Source: Drosophila miranda
Taxonomy: Eukaryota > Arthropoda > Insecta > Diptera > Drosophilidae
Length of the DNA stretch: 64,000 bases
Assembly (NCBI RefSeq): GCF_003369915.1
Contig: NC_046675.1
Coordinates: 17,670,001-17,734,000 of the forward strand
Direction: 5' to 3'
The notes beneath the pieces are model-generated. The model was not told the DNA's origin. It ran no database searches and saw only the letters and a program-made list of their open reading frames with translations. Every line of letters starts with the position of its first letter. The first letter of the stretch is position 1. Position numbers and translations under genes: made by a program. Below are positions 34,083 to 48,744 of this stretch, piece by piece.

Positions 34083-35025
34083 TTGCATGTGTATCTGCTC
34101 AAAGTAGCGTAAAATAAAAAACGTCGACACTTGAAGCCGAAGCCTTTGAGTGCTGGGGGTGTGGAACGGTCCGGTCCGTCCGTGTTGAAGCGTGAAATAA
34201 AAAGGAAAGCGAAGGAAAATATAAATACAGCAAGCAAAACGACTGGTATGAGCACATCACATGCACAGCTTGGCCGCCTGAAAAAGGACTTCGCCTAAAG
34301 TGGGAGATCTCTGGTTTTTTCCAAGATCTGTCCATCAAAATGGCGCATTAAGAAAAGGACACTAAGGCCCTCAACTGACGGCCACGCCAGAAACAAACGG
34401 CAGGGGAGTGAGAGACCCTGTCCCCATCCCAATCCAGTGAAGGTGCGGCTGTGGTGAAGCCGCAACCAAAATACCTTCGTACCCTTTCATCAGCAAAGTG
34501 CCCGAGCAACAGTTGTGCCTAGTTTTGAAAAGGACTCGGGCTGACCAAAGGAGAGCTCCGCCTTGCTCCACTCTTCTACCTCATTTTACACTGCTCGTAG
34601 ACCCTGGATCATCCCCACACTCGTCCCAGGCCAGGCCGCAAGCTCCTAGCCAAACAGTTTAAAGCGCATTAAACCTATCTGATGGTAAGACGCTGGCGTC
34701 TGTGTACACAGCCTGGAGCTGTGATGGGCGATGGGTGATTGCTGATGGAGCCACTTGGCTTATCAATGCATTTTAAACGAGCCGCTCGTAAGCTATGGAT
34801 GTACGTCGCTGCTCAAATTAATGACAAATTAATATTAACAAAGCAATCTACCACCACCCCAGCACCAGCACCAGCCCCAAACAAAACCCCAACCCCAACA
34901 ACATCAACAACAAGAACAGGGACAAATGCCAGAGGCACTCCCACTGATTTGCCTAGAATGTTACTTAATTGGAACTTAATGTCCCTCGAATTGTTTACGA
35001 ACACGAGCCATGGGCGGTGGAACGG

Positions 35026-35058
35026 GTGACGGGCGACGGGCGACGGGCGACGGGTGAC
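35026..35058. repeat. GGGCGAC heptamer repeat
   Basis: About four and a half GAC-GGGC/T units in tandem. A related GGGCGAT repeat is at 43043-43078. Confidence 0.85.
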
Positions 35059-38000
35059 GGAATGGGCCACACGGACATCAGGCGGACGGTCGGTCCGAAG
35101 ATACATCCAAGTGGCGACAGCTTTGAGCTACACTTCAAAATGTTACCCGGGCGGGGCGAAAGAAAAATGCGTTTTAAAGTGACACTTGATGTAGGTAATG
35201 TGACAGCGGAACAACCCGACGAGAGGAGCGGAATAAAACGGCATAAAACGGGATAAAATGAAATAAAATACCAAAACAGCCCAATTTTTTCGCCCTCGGA
35301 CTAGTCAATACTCTGCGAATGTTTGGGTTTGGGAATAAAGGTTATTCTTAATTCCTCGAGCAAACGATATTGTAGAGTGGTGGCCGGTGACTTGGGTATC
35401 GTTTACAAAACACCTGCCGGCTTGTTATAAATATAATTTAATTTATTTTGATTTAATCGTATGATTTAATTTTAGTCTCAATAATTAAGGTTGTTTAGAT
35501 TCTATAGGATACAAAATTCGAATTCTTTAATTTTTGTTGCGGGTTTCAATATACTTCAAAATAATATGGAATAAACGGCTGGAATCAATGAAACCCTTCT
35601 GAACTCTTCTATATCATAAATCAGTGGAATATGCTTCGAAGTCCACATCAAACATCTACATCTATTATTACAGTTTTTGTATAGCATTTTCCAGTCTATG
35701 ACGGTATTTTTATTTTATTATTAACATTCAAAAGCTGAAATTTAGTCATTTACCATTTGGATTACAAATTTACCTTTATAAATATTTCAATCTTGAAAAT
35801 TAGAGTGTTTTCTGTGTACTTGATCGAATCAATGTTGAACTTTCTTTCTGCTTTGGTGCCCCAGATACTCGGATATTCTATACTTTACGTATGGCATTAT
35901 GCCAATGGGCAACATAGCGCATTGTTGTCTGCAGCGTTCAAGGGTCTCGGCGAAATGAGAGTCTCCACAGATCCCAGGCTCCGGAGGCAGGGCTTTAATT
36001 TGCTCGCTCCATTTCCCCGCTCATCAGGCGGCGACTCCGCTGGCCGGCAGACATTATCTTAAGAGCTGCCCTCGCTCGCCCTACAATAAGTCCGGCCCCA
36101 GCTCCAACGCTAAGTCGCGTCCGTCCCGCGTTTACAGCTGCTCCAGCTGCAGAAATATGCAAATTGGAAGGCGTTTTAATAGATAAAGAGAAGAGGCGGC
36201 GTGCCGCGGCGGAGATGGCGACAGTGCCAGGCAGGACACGCAAAGGGCCAAAGACGAAAAAAGTACACCCGGCTCGCAATGGGGAAGAATGCGTGGAAAA
36301 TGCGGAAAAAAACTGAGCTAAATGGAAGGCAGACATAATAATAGCTTTGGTGCATATTGTGAAGTGAAGTGTTCAAAGCTTATAATCTCATTTTCCCCGA
36401 GGGAATCAGTGGATTCGGATTCGGATTCGGTATCTTTAAAACGAATGCGGCTCAATCCGGACTTACATTTCCTTGCATTTACACACATTTCCAATATCGG
36501 TAAATCGATTAATCAAATGTTTACTTAAATCAGAAAATGGAAATTATAGTTTAAAAGTTTTAAGGACATAAATAAGGAATGATTACCTGGAATTTAAACA
36601 TTAAATCATATGAAGTTTTATTTGACAAAGCAATAGTTTTAAAATAACAGGCACCGTCCTATGAAATCAGTTTAGAACCAAAAGCAAACTTTGAATTTAT
36701 TTTTGTATGCCGAATGAGATAGGAGGAAAATATACACACTCAACATTAAATTCTAAGCATGAGGTCATTTTTCTTAAAAAATATTAATGTATCATTTTTA
36801 ATCTTTTAGATATGTGTTTTCATTTATTTTAAAACCATATTTTCCAGTCTTATGCTCCCACTCCCTCACCTATATAACATTGAAATGCAATATTGCACAG
36901 AAGGCACCTTTACAATTCCATTCTAATACTGTGTATTTTCTCGTATACAGTTTCTGTAGGAGGATTAGGTTATTAGCCTTTACCGGTGTAAGTCTAAGGT
37001 CTTTTCGATTGCCAGCAGATCAACCGACACCGAAGAAAGTATATTGTTTGTATAGTATCTGCAAACATTGAACCTTTACAAAGGAAGCCGGGACTGATAC
37101 ATAAATGTGATGCATGATAAAGACTATTAGTATACATATACATATATACATACGAGTATGTACAGTGTATACTCGCTCTTTACATGGCAGCCACCGAATA
37201 ACCAATGATAATAATTCTGTTAATTAGTATAGTAATATAGTATGAAATATTGTTAATGATATTCCATTAAACACTCGATTAACACAGTACTCACCTGATA
37301 ACCCGTTGAGTAATGACAATAAGGCTGTTATTATCACATATCTCAAACGAAATGAATGACTCCATAATCAACAAATAATTACTATTCGTCATTCATGTAT
37401 TCAGAAACTATCCAATCAAATTTAATTGAAAAATGGAAACATGGAACAACCATTTCGATGGCGATACATAGTCAAAGAGGGACCAGGACCACTTACTTCG
37501 ATCCCATCTTGACACCTGCCACCCATAGCTAATGTGCGAACACTTAGTCCATGTCCTTTTCCCTATCCGTGGTAGTCTCAGAGTGCGTGTCCGTGGGGCT
37601 GCCTCGGACACAGCTTAAAATGCAAAATACAAACTTGAAGGCTGGCCCGAAACCTTTTGGTTAGTTGCGCTGTCATGGCCGGTCTTGCGTTAGGGATGTT
37701 AGGGATGTCCTGGGTGTTGGGTCCTGGGTCCTGTGTCCTGTGTCCTGTCGTTCCATACAATCGGCAGAGCACAATCCTGTTGCGCGCTTTACGCTCTACA
37801 GCTCTTTTCTGCTCCGGAGCCACGCTTGTTTTTTTTGCTTTTGGGCGCCCTTTTTGCCGTTTTCGCTGTCGGCGCGTCCCCTTCGGTTCCACTTTTGCCC
37901 GGGCCTTAACACTAAATTGACTTTTAATGCAAAATAAACCAAAATAATGTATTGCGTAATTTTCTTTAAAGAATTTTTACATTAGCATTTCAAAAGAGAT

Positions 38001-39036
38001 TTTTCTTTGTTGCTCTCCCGAGCACGCCACAGCGCTCCCCTCTCCCCTCTCCGCTCTCGACCCCGCCCCGTCCGCTCATCTCGTTTTGCCATTTTGCCAG
38101 CCTTTCCTGCCTTCGCTTTTCACGCCCTTGATTCCGCTGAGTCCTGGCTGTCCAGTTGCCAAGGAGCACGAGCACCTTTCCCTGGCCATAGCCATCCTGC
38201 CTTTCGCAGCCACTGCTAAGTGCGACATTAAATGTTGCGTGAGGATAATCCAATCTGCTTGACATGAATTTTAATTTGCATTGAGTAATTAGCCGAAGTT
38301 CATTTTGTTGGCCAACGCCAGCACTGGCCAAGTGCTCTGGCAGGACGTTGTCGTCTGCTGCCGCTGGCTCTTCCTCTACTTCTGCCGCTGTCGTTGTCCT
38401 GCAAATGCTAAATAGAATTAGTCCGGAGTCAGGTTGGCCATTCCTCCAGTGTCTTTGGTCGCTCCTTCGCCTCATACGTTTGCTTGATTTCGTACAAATT
38501 AAACTAATTTGGTTTTTTCCTTACCTTTTTGGGAGATGGAACGAAGATGGAGCTGGGGTGGTGTGGTGTGGTATGGCTTGGTACGGGGCGGCGGTGGCCC
38601 AACCCGCTGTCGTTTGGCACATTTGCTGATTACGCTCGTCCTGCTCATCCCGGCACCGCTCTGGCTCTGGCACTGGTACTAACACTGGCTCTGACTCGGG
38701 CTCTGGCTTTGGCTCGGGCTCTGGCTCGTCAGCAGGCAATTGAAACAAACAATAATACGTGCGCTTTTCGTAATTTAAATCAGACAGAGAAGGAGACAGA
38801 TAAAGAGAAAGAGACAGAAACAGAGAGAGACGCAGTAAAAGCAGCGTCGACGGCGACAGCGAAAAAGGTACTTTTGCCGCATTTAAAGTTGGCTGAGAGA
38901 GCGAGAGTGAGAGCGGGGAAAATGGGGAATCAAACGAGAGATTGAATTTCTGCTTGCCTGCACTTTAATTTTCCAGATGCTAACGCAAAATGCTAAAAAC
39001 ACACGTACGCCAGAAACGAATTGAAAATCGCACATG

Positions 39037-39065
39037 CACACACACACACACACACACACACACAC
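39037..39065. repeat. (CA)n microsatellite
   Basis: About 14 uninterrupted CA units. Confidence 0.95.
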
Positions 39066-42000
39066 CGACGCACATAGTGAGTGAAAGAGAGCGCATATAG
39101 AAAGAGAGGACATGCATATAAACGTAATCAACAGCTCACAGAGCATTCGGTGGAATAATAAATAAATTCATAATGGCTTTCGCAAATGACAAAATATTGC
39201 ATCGACAATCGGCCGAATATTAACACTCACTCGCACTCGCACACACACCAACGCCAGCACCAACACCAGCTGGAGGCCACACAGATGCACACAGCGGGCG
39301 CACCAGAGCCGTGACGGACATTCCATCAGTGCTGACGTCCCAAAAGCCACGACAAATTATTGCATTGCCCGCCACAGAATTTCATAAACCGGAAACGCAA
39401 TCAAGCATCGCTTATGCCGAGCACCATTGCCCGTTGTTTGCCAGTCAAGCATTTTTGTCACCCCATCCCCATCCCCCATCCCCATCCCCTCGGCCAGTCA
39501 GTGACAAAATGCAGTTATATTTTGCGTTAGACAAAATTCAAAACCGCATTGATATGCGTATGTGAATGCATGCCCCACTGCCTCTCTGCCAACCTCTCCA
39601 GCCATCCAACCAGCCAGCCAGCCAGCCATCCAACCATCCAACCATCCAACCAACCATCCATTCATCTCCCTCTCATTTGTTAGTGTGCAATGAACTGTGG
39701 AGACGAATTAACTCGATTTTGGAATGATTTGATGGTGATTTGATTTGGGCCGAGACAAGCGGTGCGGCCAGCCAGTGGCCCCACGAACCCCACACCAGTC
39801 CAATCACCCACCCACAGCCACAAATGGGCCGCTCGAACGATTCCAGCAACCGAGTCTTGAGAATCTCCAAATAAATCGTTCAAAAAACCAAAAAATTTAC
39901 TATGGAAATAGAATCTTTCGACTATAGGACAGACGATACATATGATTATTTGCTGTGCACTAATTGGAGTTAGATAAGTAGTGGAAAACTAAGGATTAGC
40001 TCAGCTAATGATTCCCATAACACTCGACTCAGACGCAGGAAAAGGAAGTATTTGACATCAGTTATTCAAATAAAATTGGAATTTAGTGAAAGATGATGAT
40101 TTAAAATATAAACATTCTTAACAGGATCAACCGGCTCTAAGTTGAACAAATCTGCATAGAGTTATAATAATCAAGAGTACTTATAGTAGAGATGAAGGAG
40201 GGTAAGTAATTTATTGCCTTGTTCTACTGATTACAAAAAGTCTTCAGAATCCAGCAACCCACATAGACAGACCGACAGTACCCGCTTATTCTCACTGAGA
40301 AATAAATGCATACGCCCCCACACTCTACGAGTGGCAAATACAACCAGAGCGTCGATCAGGAGGCTGTCATTAGCGCAGGAGCGAAAATTGCAGTCGAATA
40401 GCTGCAAATAGCGAAAATGCTAATGAACATTACGAGTACAACCTGCACAAGGGCTTTATGCGCATAAATAAATGAATTAACCAACAACCTGTCGCAGACA
40501 TAGACACTCACTCCAACTGCGTGCCAGAGATGAGATTGAAGAGTACGGGGTTACGGGTTACGGGGTACGGGGTACTCTGGTGCTCGAAAAATACAATTTC
40601 AGGCTAGAAAAACAAATCAAATAAAAACTCCATTACGATCTAAAAAAACGTTTTAATTAATACTGTTTAAGCCATAAAAGTCACCTCCAAACCCTCACTG
40701 TGGATGGGCATTATATTTAATTAGTACAAACATATTTATTTAAATCAATTACAAAAGTTCTGAAATACTAACAGGTATTAGAATGTTAACAAATGGGAAA
40801 AAAGACATAATTACTTTATTTATTCAAATGCCAACAGCATGACTTTATGGCTCATGCATTATTGTCATTTAATTACATTATTGATGGACGGACGACATGA
40901 AATATAGATTATCCCCATTCTGACATCCCACCAGTCAGTGAAACTAAAGCTAATTTATCATTCAATCGATGATTTGACAGGGAAATACATAACTAATAAT
41001 CGCGGGAACTACGAAATTAGCTTTCACTGGCTAACAGAATTTATTATGCATTTTATTTTCTTATTTTCAGTTTAATGGATCTCATAGATCAAATTAAAGG
41101 TTATTGTACGAGGCGTCTTGAACTGGAAAAAAATACCTTAAATTGCAGGTAAATTTCATGCATTTTTTAAACTGTAATTACTAAAACTGCAAAATATATG
41201 CAGTCACCAAATTTTGTCTTTAACTTAACTTAACTTAATTGTACACTTTTCGAGTACGTGCAAGTATAGTACAACATAATCGTATGAGCTCTTAATCCAA
41301 TAGATTCTCAGCCAACCTAATCTATACATCATTTGGAATCATTTAAAACCTTGCTGAACTTTATTAAATTGATTAAAAACGTCGACAACGTAAGCAATAA
41401 AAAACAAAATCGATTTTGCAGCTAGCTGCTGCCGTTGCTGTTGATCCTTGATCCGTGTTGCGGCCGGACATTGTCCTGGCCAAAAGGTAATTCAATTAAA
41501 ATGCAACAAAAAATCGCCTGAGTGAAAACAATTTGTAAGTAATTTTAAACAAATGTGCTTTAATTGAATTGAAAGTCAGGTCGGGCTTAATGTTATTAAT
41601 GGAGTTTTTAGCTTTCATTGGCCACATTTGCGGTGAACTGGCGAAGCCACCCGGAGCAGGATGATTTTCCCTGTCTTTCAGGACTCCGGGACTTGGGGGA
41701 ACTGACTTGGGGGAAGTCTGGGGAACTGACAGAGCTGAAAGAGATTTGTTTGCCCAAGTCATCAACGGTACTGAATAGGCCAAACATGTGTATGTACACA
41801 TGCTTGTGTATACAAATTTCGTAATTAAATTTTAAGTAAATATCAATTCAAAACTGCAAATGACATTTTGTGCACCAAACGCCATGCGGGTTGGGCTGGG
41901 CTGCTCTTTGAAAATTGAGCAACCAAGATGCTGGGCGAGCACTGGAGCACTGTAGCACTGGAGCACTGGAGGAGCAGCAACAACAACAACAACTGAAGCA

Positions 42001-43496
42001 GCGCTGATGATGATGACACTAAATAAAAGATTTTATACTGTTGATTTTTGCGCTTTTTGCAACTTTGCACGTTGCATTGCACTTGATCTGTGTGCCAAAC
42101 GTTACAACGACACTTCAGCAGGAGCACGGGCTGAAGATGAAGACGGAGTACGAATTGCATCAGTAGAGAGGGAGGCGGGGGAAGGCAAGGCCGGGCCGGG
42201 CCAGGAGACGATTGCTGGCAGCAGCTGCAGCAGTTGTTTGTAGCATACAATCAGCTCGTTTCGTTTTATTGCCAACGTCGTCATACTCGTAGTGCAGCGC
42301 CAAGCCAACACAGTCAACATCGTCATCGTCATCGTCGTCGTCATCGTTGCCGTGCCGTTCGTTGCCATTGCCATTGCCATCGTTGTCGTCGTCGACTAGA
42401 CACAAGACTTGACAGCAAAGCAAAATTGTATTTACATTCAATTAGTGCCAACAAAATTGTCTTTGGCTGCTTGCCGTACACCACTGTGCCTAGTTGCCAG
42501 AGAAAGCCCAAGCTCAGGCCAAAGACCAGGCCCAGGCCCAGGCCAAGCAAGTTCTTTGCAAGTTGGCTGAGCGTAAATTACTTTCTGCTTTGGTTAGGAG
42601 TCGTAGTGGCTGGTGGGTGTCACTGGGAGTGTGCCAGGAGTAGGCGCATGACCCATGTTTGCAGCCTTTTAGTTGGGAGCTAAGTAATGTAAAATTTATT
42701 TTAAATAAACTGAAAATATGTTTTGGCTTGTACTAGTTTTTCCCTCTTTCGGCGCCTGCTTATTTCTTGCCAAGCATTTTATTTATGCATAACAAAGCAC
42801 CACTTAAATCTGTTCAGCATTTTGCTTTTTTCCTTTCTTAGAGTGCGCCTCTACCGCTGCCGCTGCCGCTGACGCTGGTGATGCTATTCGAAAGTTTGCA
42901 ATCTGCATGCCAAGTTGTCGACGTTTTCACACAAACAGGCCAGGAAAGCGGGCGGGACAGGACAGGAGGGGCCAGTAAGGATGAGGAGAGGAAGTCGGGA
43001 ACTGGAACTGGAGCTGGAGTTGGAGCTGCAGCTGGTATTGCAATGGGCGATGGGCGATGGGCGATGGGCAATGGGCGAGGTGGAGCCCTGTGCCGAGTGC
43101 AAGTGCCTGCGCGTTTATAAGTTTTCAACTGTTGTATGAAATTTTACAAATTAGATTCATTTCTATGCATTGAAATACATTTTCAAACTTTGCTGCAGAA
43201 AGTTTCCAGGATATTTGCACACACACATATACAAACACGTACACATGGCAGGCCAGGTCTGATAGACAGACAGACTGACTGCAGGAGCAAAGGCAGAGTA
43301 TAGCCCTGCCAGGACAACGACTACGAGCAATACGAGTACGACCCAGTGACACAACATGCCAAAACTCACTCTATTAGTTTGCCAGTTTATAAAGAAACAT
43401 GTATAAAAGTTTCACATATTTGCAATTTCATTAATACAAAACTTATTTGAAGGCCCGAAGACCGAACGCCCAATCCAGCTCTGCTCTGCCTTGCCT

Positions 43497-43510
43497 CCCC
43501 CCCCCCCCCC
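43497..43510. repeat. Poly-C run
   Basis: Fourteen consecutive C. This length is prone to sequencing or assembly error. Confidence 0.95.
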
Positions 43511-46500
43511 TGCTCTTTCCCAATCCCCAATGATGCCCATTTTTGTTAATTTTAACTTCAGCCTCACTCATACACACACTCACTCCCACTCCAACACACA
43601 CGTGCACAAAAACGTACAGAGGATTCGGGAAAAGTTGTTGGGTAAAATTCCAGAAATTGAAATGTGAAAACTCAAACATTCCAATGATGAAAAAAGAAAT
43701 GAGAAAAGAAATACTCAACTCGAACATCATTTGCAGCAATAAAAGAAGTCAGAACACCCGACAGCGGCAGTGGCAGCGGCAGCGGCAGCAGAAGCAGTAC
43801 AGCGATGCGTCAAATGAATCGAGGCGTGGTCCTTTGGGGTGTGGCGGAGGAAGCTGGCTGCCCGTGGCATCCTCCCACACCCACTCAGAGCTCGCTCACT
43901 ACGACATTATCATAATTAATTAAAAAAGTTTTTAAAATCAATTTCCAAATGCCAAGATGTGTCTGTGGAGAACTGTTTGATGAACCATGGCCAAAGAGAG
44001 CAGCTGGAAAAATTGATAACTTTGGCTTGTCATGGACAAAGCGAGACCCTAAAGCAGGGCACAAAATTCCATGCCAGACAAAAAATGTCATTCCGATCCA
44101 TGCAGAAATATTCTACAAATTCGTTCCATAATATTGTGAACGAAGTAAAGTGTACACAAAAAATAAAAGCATTACATGGATTTTTATTCAACTTAATAAT
44201 CCTTTTTCCCAGTTGACAGAAAGGTTATTCAGTGTAATTGGCTTCAACGGGCTATTCCTTTTGATAGTTTAATAAGTAAGAAAGACTTGGTGGAATAACT
44301 TTTATCATGACTCCTTATAGGAAAATTCTTATAGGAAATAATAAAGAAAATAGGTAATTTACTAGGTCTTTTAAAATGCATAAATACATACATATGTATG
44401 CACAATTTGTAGTTCGAAGCCCACCCAGAAAACTATGGACCTATTTGGAGCGATATCTGTCCTTAACCCTAATACCAATAAAGAAATTAATTTTTAAAAA
44501 TGTATACATATGTGCATTCTTATTATACCATATAACTTTTTAGACAATGCAAAAAAAAATTTAAAAAAATTTAAAAAAATTAAGAAAAATGCACGCCATT
44601 ATGGCAGAAACGGGACAGATTTTTACTATATATGCATGTACAATGGGCTCTGCCACGTTTCGCTTTGGCGCACATTGAGGGTGCACGGATAAGAAATGAG
44701 GATAACTCAATTGATTTTTTCATCGATGGAGAATAATATCCCTAGTTTGAAACTGATAACCGACTATGAAAATAGACTCTCGCCTGATACGGCTGAGATT
44801 TAAAAAAAAATTTAAAAATTGTATCGCGATGGCGGGGTGCTTCCCAAAATTTTATTTCATTTTTCGCTTACAAAATTTTAGAAAATAATGTATACAGCGA
44901 CGCTTATAAAAATTAGCCAATCTTATAGAAAACTGATTAAGCTATCGAATCAAATTGTTTTTCTGTTGAAAATAGCAGTAATCTGAAATACTATTGCTGT
45001 GCCAACACTTAAGTCCGGCACTGTATAATATGGTGGCTTCTGTGAATATGAAAGTACCTTAAACCTTATACCGTATAAATTCTGGCAATTACAATAATCA
45101 TGGCAGGTGAGATGACTTGAAGAAGTCGTCGTTCAGGTGTGTTTACGAGTATTCACGAATTGTTGGCGGAAAGTGGAAGATGTTTCCACGTACCGTGCCG
45201 TTTGTCTTGCCCAGCAATTTATGGTCACTATGTTGCGAAAAATGAGGGTCGGGTCCCATCGCTGGGAAGAGCTGGCACCGCAGCTAAGATACGCTTTGAA
45301 CATTAAAGAAATTGAAAGCACTACAAAATTGCTAGAAGCAAGCACTACAGTGGGACTGGGAGTGCAAATCAAAAAGCCAGCAATAGTGCAATGCATTTTA
45401 ATTTGGCCCGCAAACACAACACAAACCAAACCGATCCAAACCAAAAGGAAGCCACACAGTACACACAGATACGTACATACATACATACATACATACATGC
45501 GAGCGGAGGCAGTACATAAATAAATACTTGAGCAAATATTTACAACTCTGGCGTGGAATTATAAGCAGCGCCCGAAATACAAGTATGCGCTACAAAAATG
45601 AAGGCAGCCAGCCATCAGTGTTGCCATTTCAGATATTTTCCGCTATTAATTTACTTTTTTTGTTTAAAAACTTTTCTTGTACACATAGAATTATGTTGAT
45701 AGGTTTCCACCGCAAGCCAGGTATTTCCTAATTCTGTTCTATCGATCGTGTGTTTTTCAAAAGCGAATTAAGAAAACAAAAACAACTACGATTTTTGGAT
45801 GCTGTTGAATGGATGTACGTTGAATAAGGTAGCTGAACCCCCCAACAGGATTGGATAACCAGGATTAATACTTCCATTGCATCCAGCTCTAATTGTTTCA
45901 TAAGATCTAGCTAGAATGGAATTATACTTATCTACGAGTACGTTGGAAGATTAGATAGGATTCTTCATAGTCGATTGTCTTGCTTTATCATTACCGAATA
46001 GGTAAATTTCCACCACAAGGAATGTACTTTAAAGTGGAGCAACGAACCCTTTTCCAGCCGTCTGAATTAACTTGGATAGCTGAGCCGCCTGTGGGCCCGA
46101 TGACAGAGATTTATAAATTGGAGTCGATCTAGGCTAATTGCACAAGTATTCGTATCTTTATTCAGTCTTATTAATTGCAATTTATAGAATGGTAGTCACT
46201 CTCCAAGCGCCGCTCGCTAAGACGTTCCGCCTAGGTCTACTCCATTACTCCATTATGATTCCTCACAGTGGTTGTGGCGCGGTGTTTATATTGCTTCTTG
46301 AAAATTGTGGTATGCTTTTCCCAGCTAGCCACAAATGTTGATTTGGCTGTTTTGGGCCCTCAAGAGCTGGCAACACTGCCAGCGTGTGTGACGGAGTAGC
46401 CGAGAGAGCGAGAACGAAGCTTCTCGCACCTGTTTGCATATGTTGTGTGTGTGTGTGTGTGTGCGAGCGCGCGCATAAAACGCGCCGCAGCAGAAGTGAG

Positions 46501-47370
46501 CAGCATTTTTATTTATTTGCCGAGACGTGGGTTTTATTTTGCTTTGCTGGTGCCTCTTTTTGTTCTGCTGCCAAATATGCAGGGCTGGAATTCCTAGACT
46601 CCGCCGTCGTGATGCACTGCAGCAGCAGGCAGGTGGGCGTGTCCGCGAGGGGGAGAGACAAACCAGATAAGGTTGGCAGCGCCGTTTGCGGAGCAGCAAG
46701 GCGTAGTCGGGCACCGAGTGTCGAGTGCGAGCCGGTTTGGCAAAGCGCCTGTTTAACACTTAAGATATCGTATTTCTTATACTTGCATGTATGTGTGTAC
46801 ATATGGCTTGGTGTGTGTGGTATGCATGCCACAAAGGAGCTGGTTCGGGGCTGAAGCTACAGCCGGCACTGGCAAAAGATAAATATGCATGCGGTTGGTT
46901 TCAGAAGGCATGGCAAAAGGTGCATTAGCAACGTACACATGAGTACACCGAGAAAAACAGATTCTAAAATTCAAAACATGTTTTTGACCATGAAGAAACC
47001 CCAACTCTGCTAACTCTGCTATCAAGAGTACCGTACTCAAATCATTAAATATGTTAAAGGGATAGATAGATAGTCCATGTCCATCAGTATTTTATCTCAA
47101 CAGATCTTCGATCAATCGTCAAGAGTTTAAACAGCTTCGGCCCCAAAGATAGCCTTCCTTTCGGGTTTCCCCTCAGTGCATCAGCATTTGATCTATATGT
47201 GAGTGTGTGCCCATGTGTTAGTACGTCAGCCATTTCAACAGAGGCGCCTCCTTTTTGCGCCGCCTCTCGCACATTTGCATGCAATAAAGATGGCGGGCGA
47301 TAACTAGGTTGCCTGCCATTGTTTGCCTTTTTCCCATATTTCTGCTTAACTCTTCCACCGTGTGTGCCAC

Positions 47371-47676
47371 TAGCTGGCCGCCAAAGAAGCAGACAGAGCC
47401 CAAGCAGCCACTAAAATAAAAGGCAACGTACGCCAACTGCCGTATCCTGCCACAGCCACAGCCACGGCTGCTCTGCTCCTTCTTCTTTTGGCGGTTCTGC
47501 TGCTGCCCTGCATTATGCAGATGTACACCAGGTTCATGAATATATATGCCGGCACTTTGTCTACCTACACACGAGCACTCACACCCGGAACCCCTGAACG
47601 CGGATGCCTGTGCGATTGTGTGAAAAAGAAGTCAAACAAACTAACTGACAAAATGCCATATGTTTGTGCACGATAA
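47371..47676 (+). other. Stop-free frame after a good splice acceptor, possible orphan exon
   Basis: A pyrimidine-rich tract ends in CACTAG at 47373, followed by a frame of about 100 codons without stops until TAA 47674-47676. It encodes a polar part, an Ala/Leu hydrophobic run, then a tail with Cys-x-Cys-x-Cys and Lys-Lys-Lys. No ATG lies before the hydrophobic run, so if real it is an internal or last exon. CAGCCA repeat DNA contributes part of it. Confidence 0.15.
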
Positions 47677-48712
47677 GCTACTCCACTGAGCCATACCAAA
47701 CCCCACAGCTCTCCCTCCCAGCGACCCCGTTTGGAGAGCTCGAACCCATAATTATAATTTAACACCGCATCAAATCAAATAGGGAACACAATAAGAACAA
47801 AACCCCAGCAAATCGATGGCCCGGCCACCACACGCACACGCACTTTCATAGCCGAAACCCCAAAGCCCCCAATCCCCCCATCAGGGCTATGCTCACCCGG
47901 CTGGGTAAATCAAAAATGTGCAATAAAAACTGCAATAAAGCACGCTTCAAAGGTGGCATGGGAATGGGTATGGGCATTGGTATGGTCATGGCAAGGGGAA
48001 GGGGAAGGGAGGCGGGGAAGTGGAGGGAAATGCCTGGTTGCAAACCTCATCTAAGCAACGATAATGATTGCAATTCGTTTTTATGACCCACAACCAACTA
48101 ACCGTTTCCGGGTATTACGATTCTGCAAAGCAATTTGCCAGCACGAATATACCCGTACCCGTACTCGAAACAAAATTAAATTAAAAGCAAGCTCCGATTT
48201 CCAGCAGAAGGGAAGCATTTGCGAGGATGTTTTATGCCAAATTCGTCGCTTTAAACACACAAATAATATGTTCTTAGATTTAAGTAATTGGAGAATTTAT
48301 GTTAAATTATAATTTTTTCTTCTGCGGATGGTAATATTTACATAACGTACATACATGCACATTGATAGAAAGTAATAGTTCTTGCGAGGAGATATTGATT
48401 TAGAGGTCTTTCAAGACCAATTTCAATGAAGAAAACATCTACTTAGAAAACCAATAGGTATAAAGAATAAAGAGTACTGAGTGCATTTATCATTTGTCAA
48501 CATAGTGGATATTTCTGTAGAAGAACAATCCTAATGAACTACTTTCACAACCGATTCAGTGATACGTATTTACCGAGGCAAAGGCGGTGCCCGCATGGAA
48601 GTTAGAACTGGCTAGAACACACGTTGCTCCAGGAGCAAAAAGGGCATCTGGCCAAACACTAGAAATGCCAGGGAGAACCGCCCTTCAGGTTATTTTTAGT
48701 CGCGTGGCCAGA

Positions 48713-48744
48713 AGTGGCCCGAGTGGCCCGAGTGGCCCGAGTGA
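48713..48744. repeat. AGTGGCCCG nonamer repeat
   Basis: Three to four tandem AGTGGCCCG units. Confidence 0.9.

Noticed and set aside
42234-42683. 149-codon frame rich in His/Arg/Cys
   Set aside because: Encoded by CATCGTCATCGTC and CCATTG simple repeats.
43949-44131. 60-codon + strand frame with Cys-Val-Cys start
   Set aside because: Looks mildly protein-like but lacks codon bias, a promoter or a recognised motif.
45106-45135. Apparent mini-intron (ATGGCAG|GTGAGA ... TTCAG) opening a frame of about 55 codons
   Set aside because: An intron of about 30 bases is too short for Drosophila splicing; the overlapping 128-codon frame has no support either.
46384-46854. 156-codon + strand frame
   Set aside because: It runs through a (GT)n tract and Cys/Val low complexity, with stops in relatives expected; no domain.
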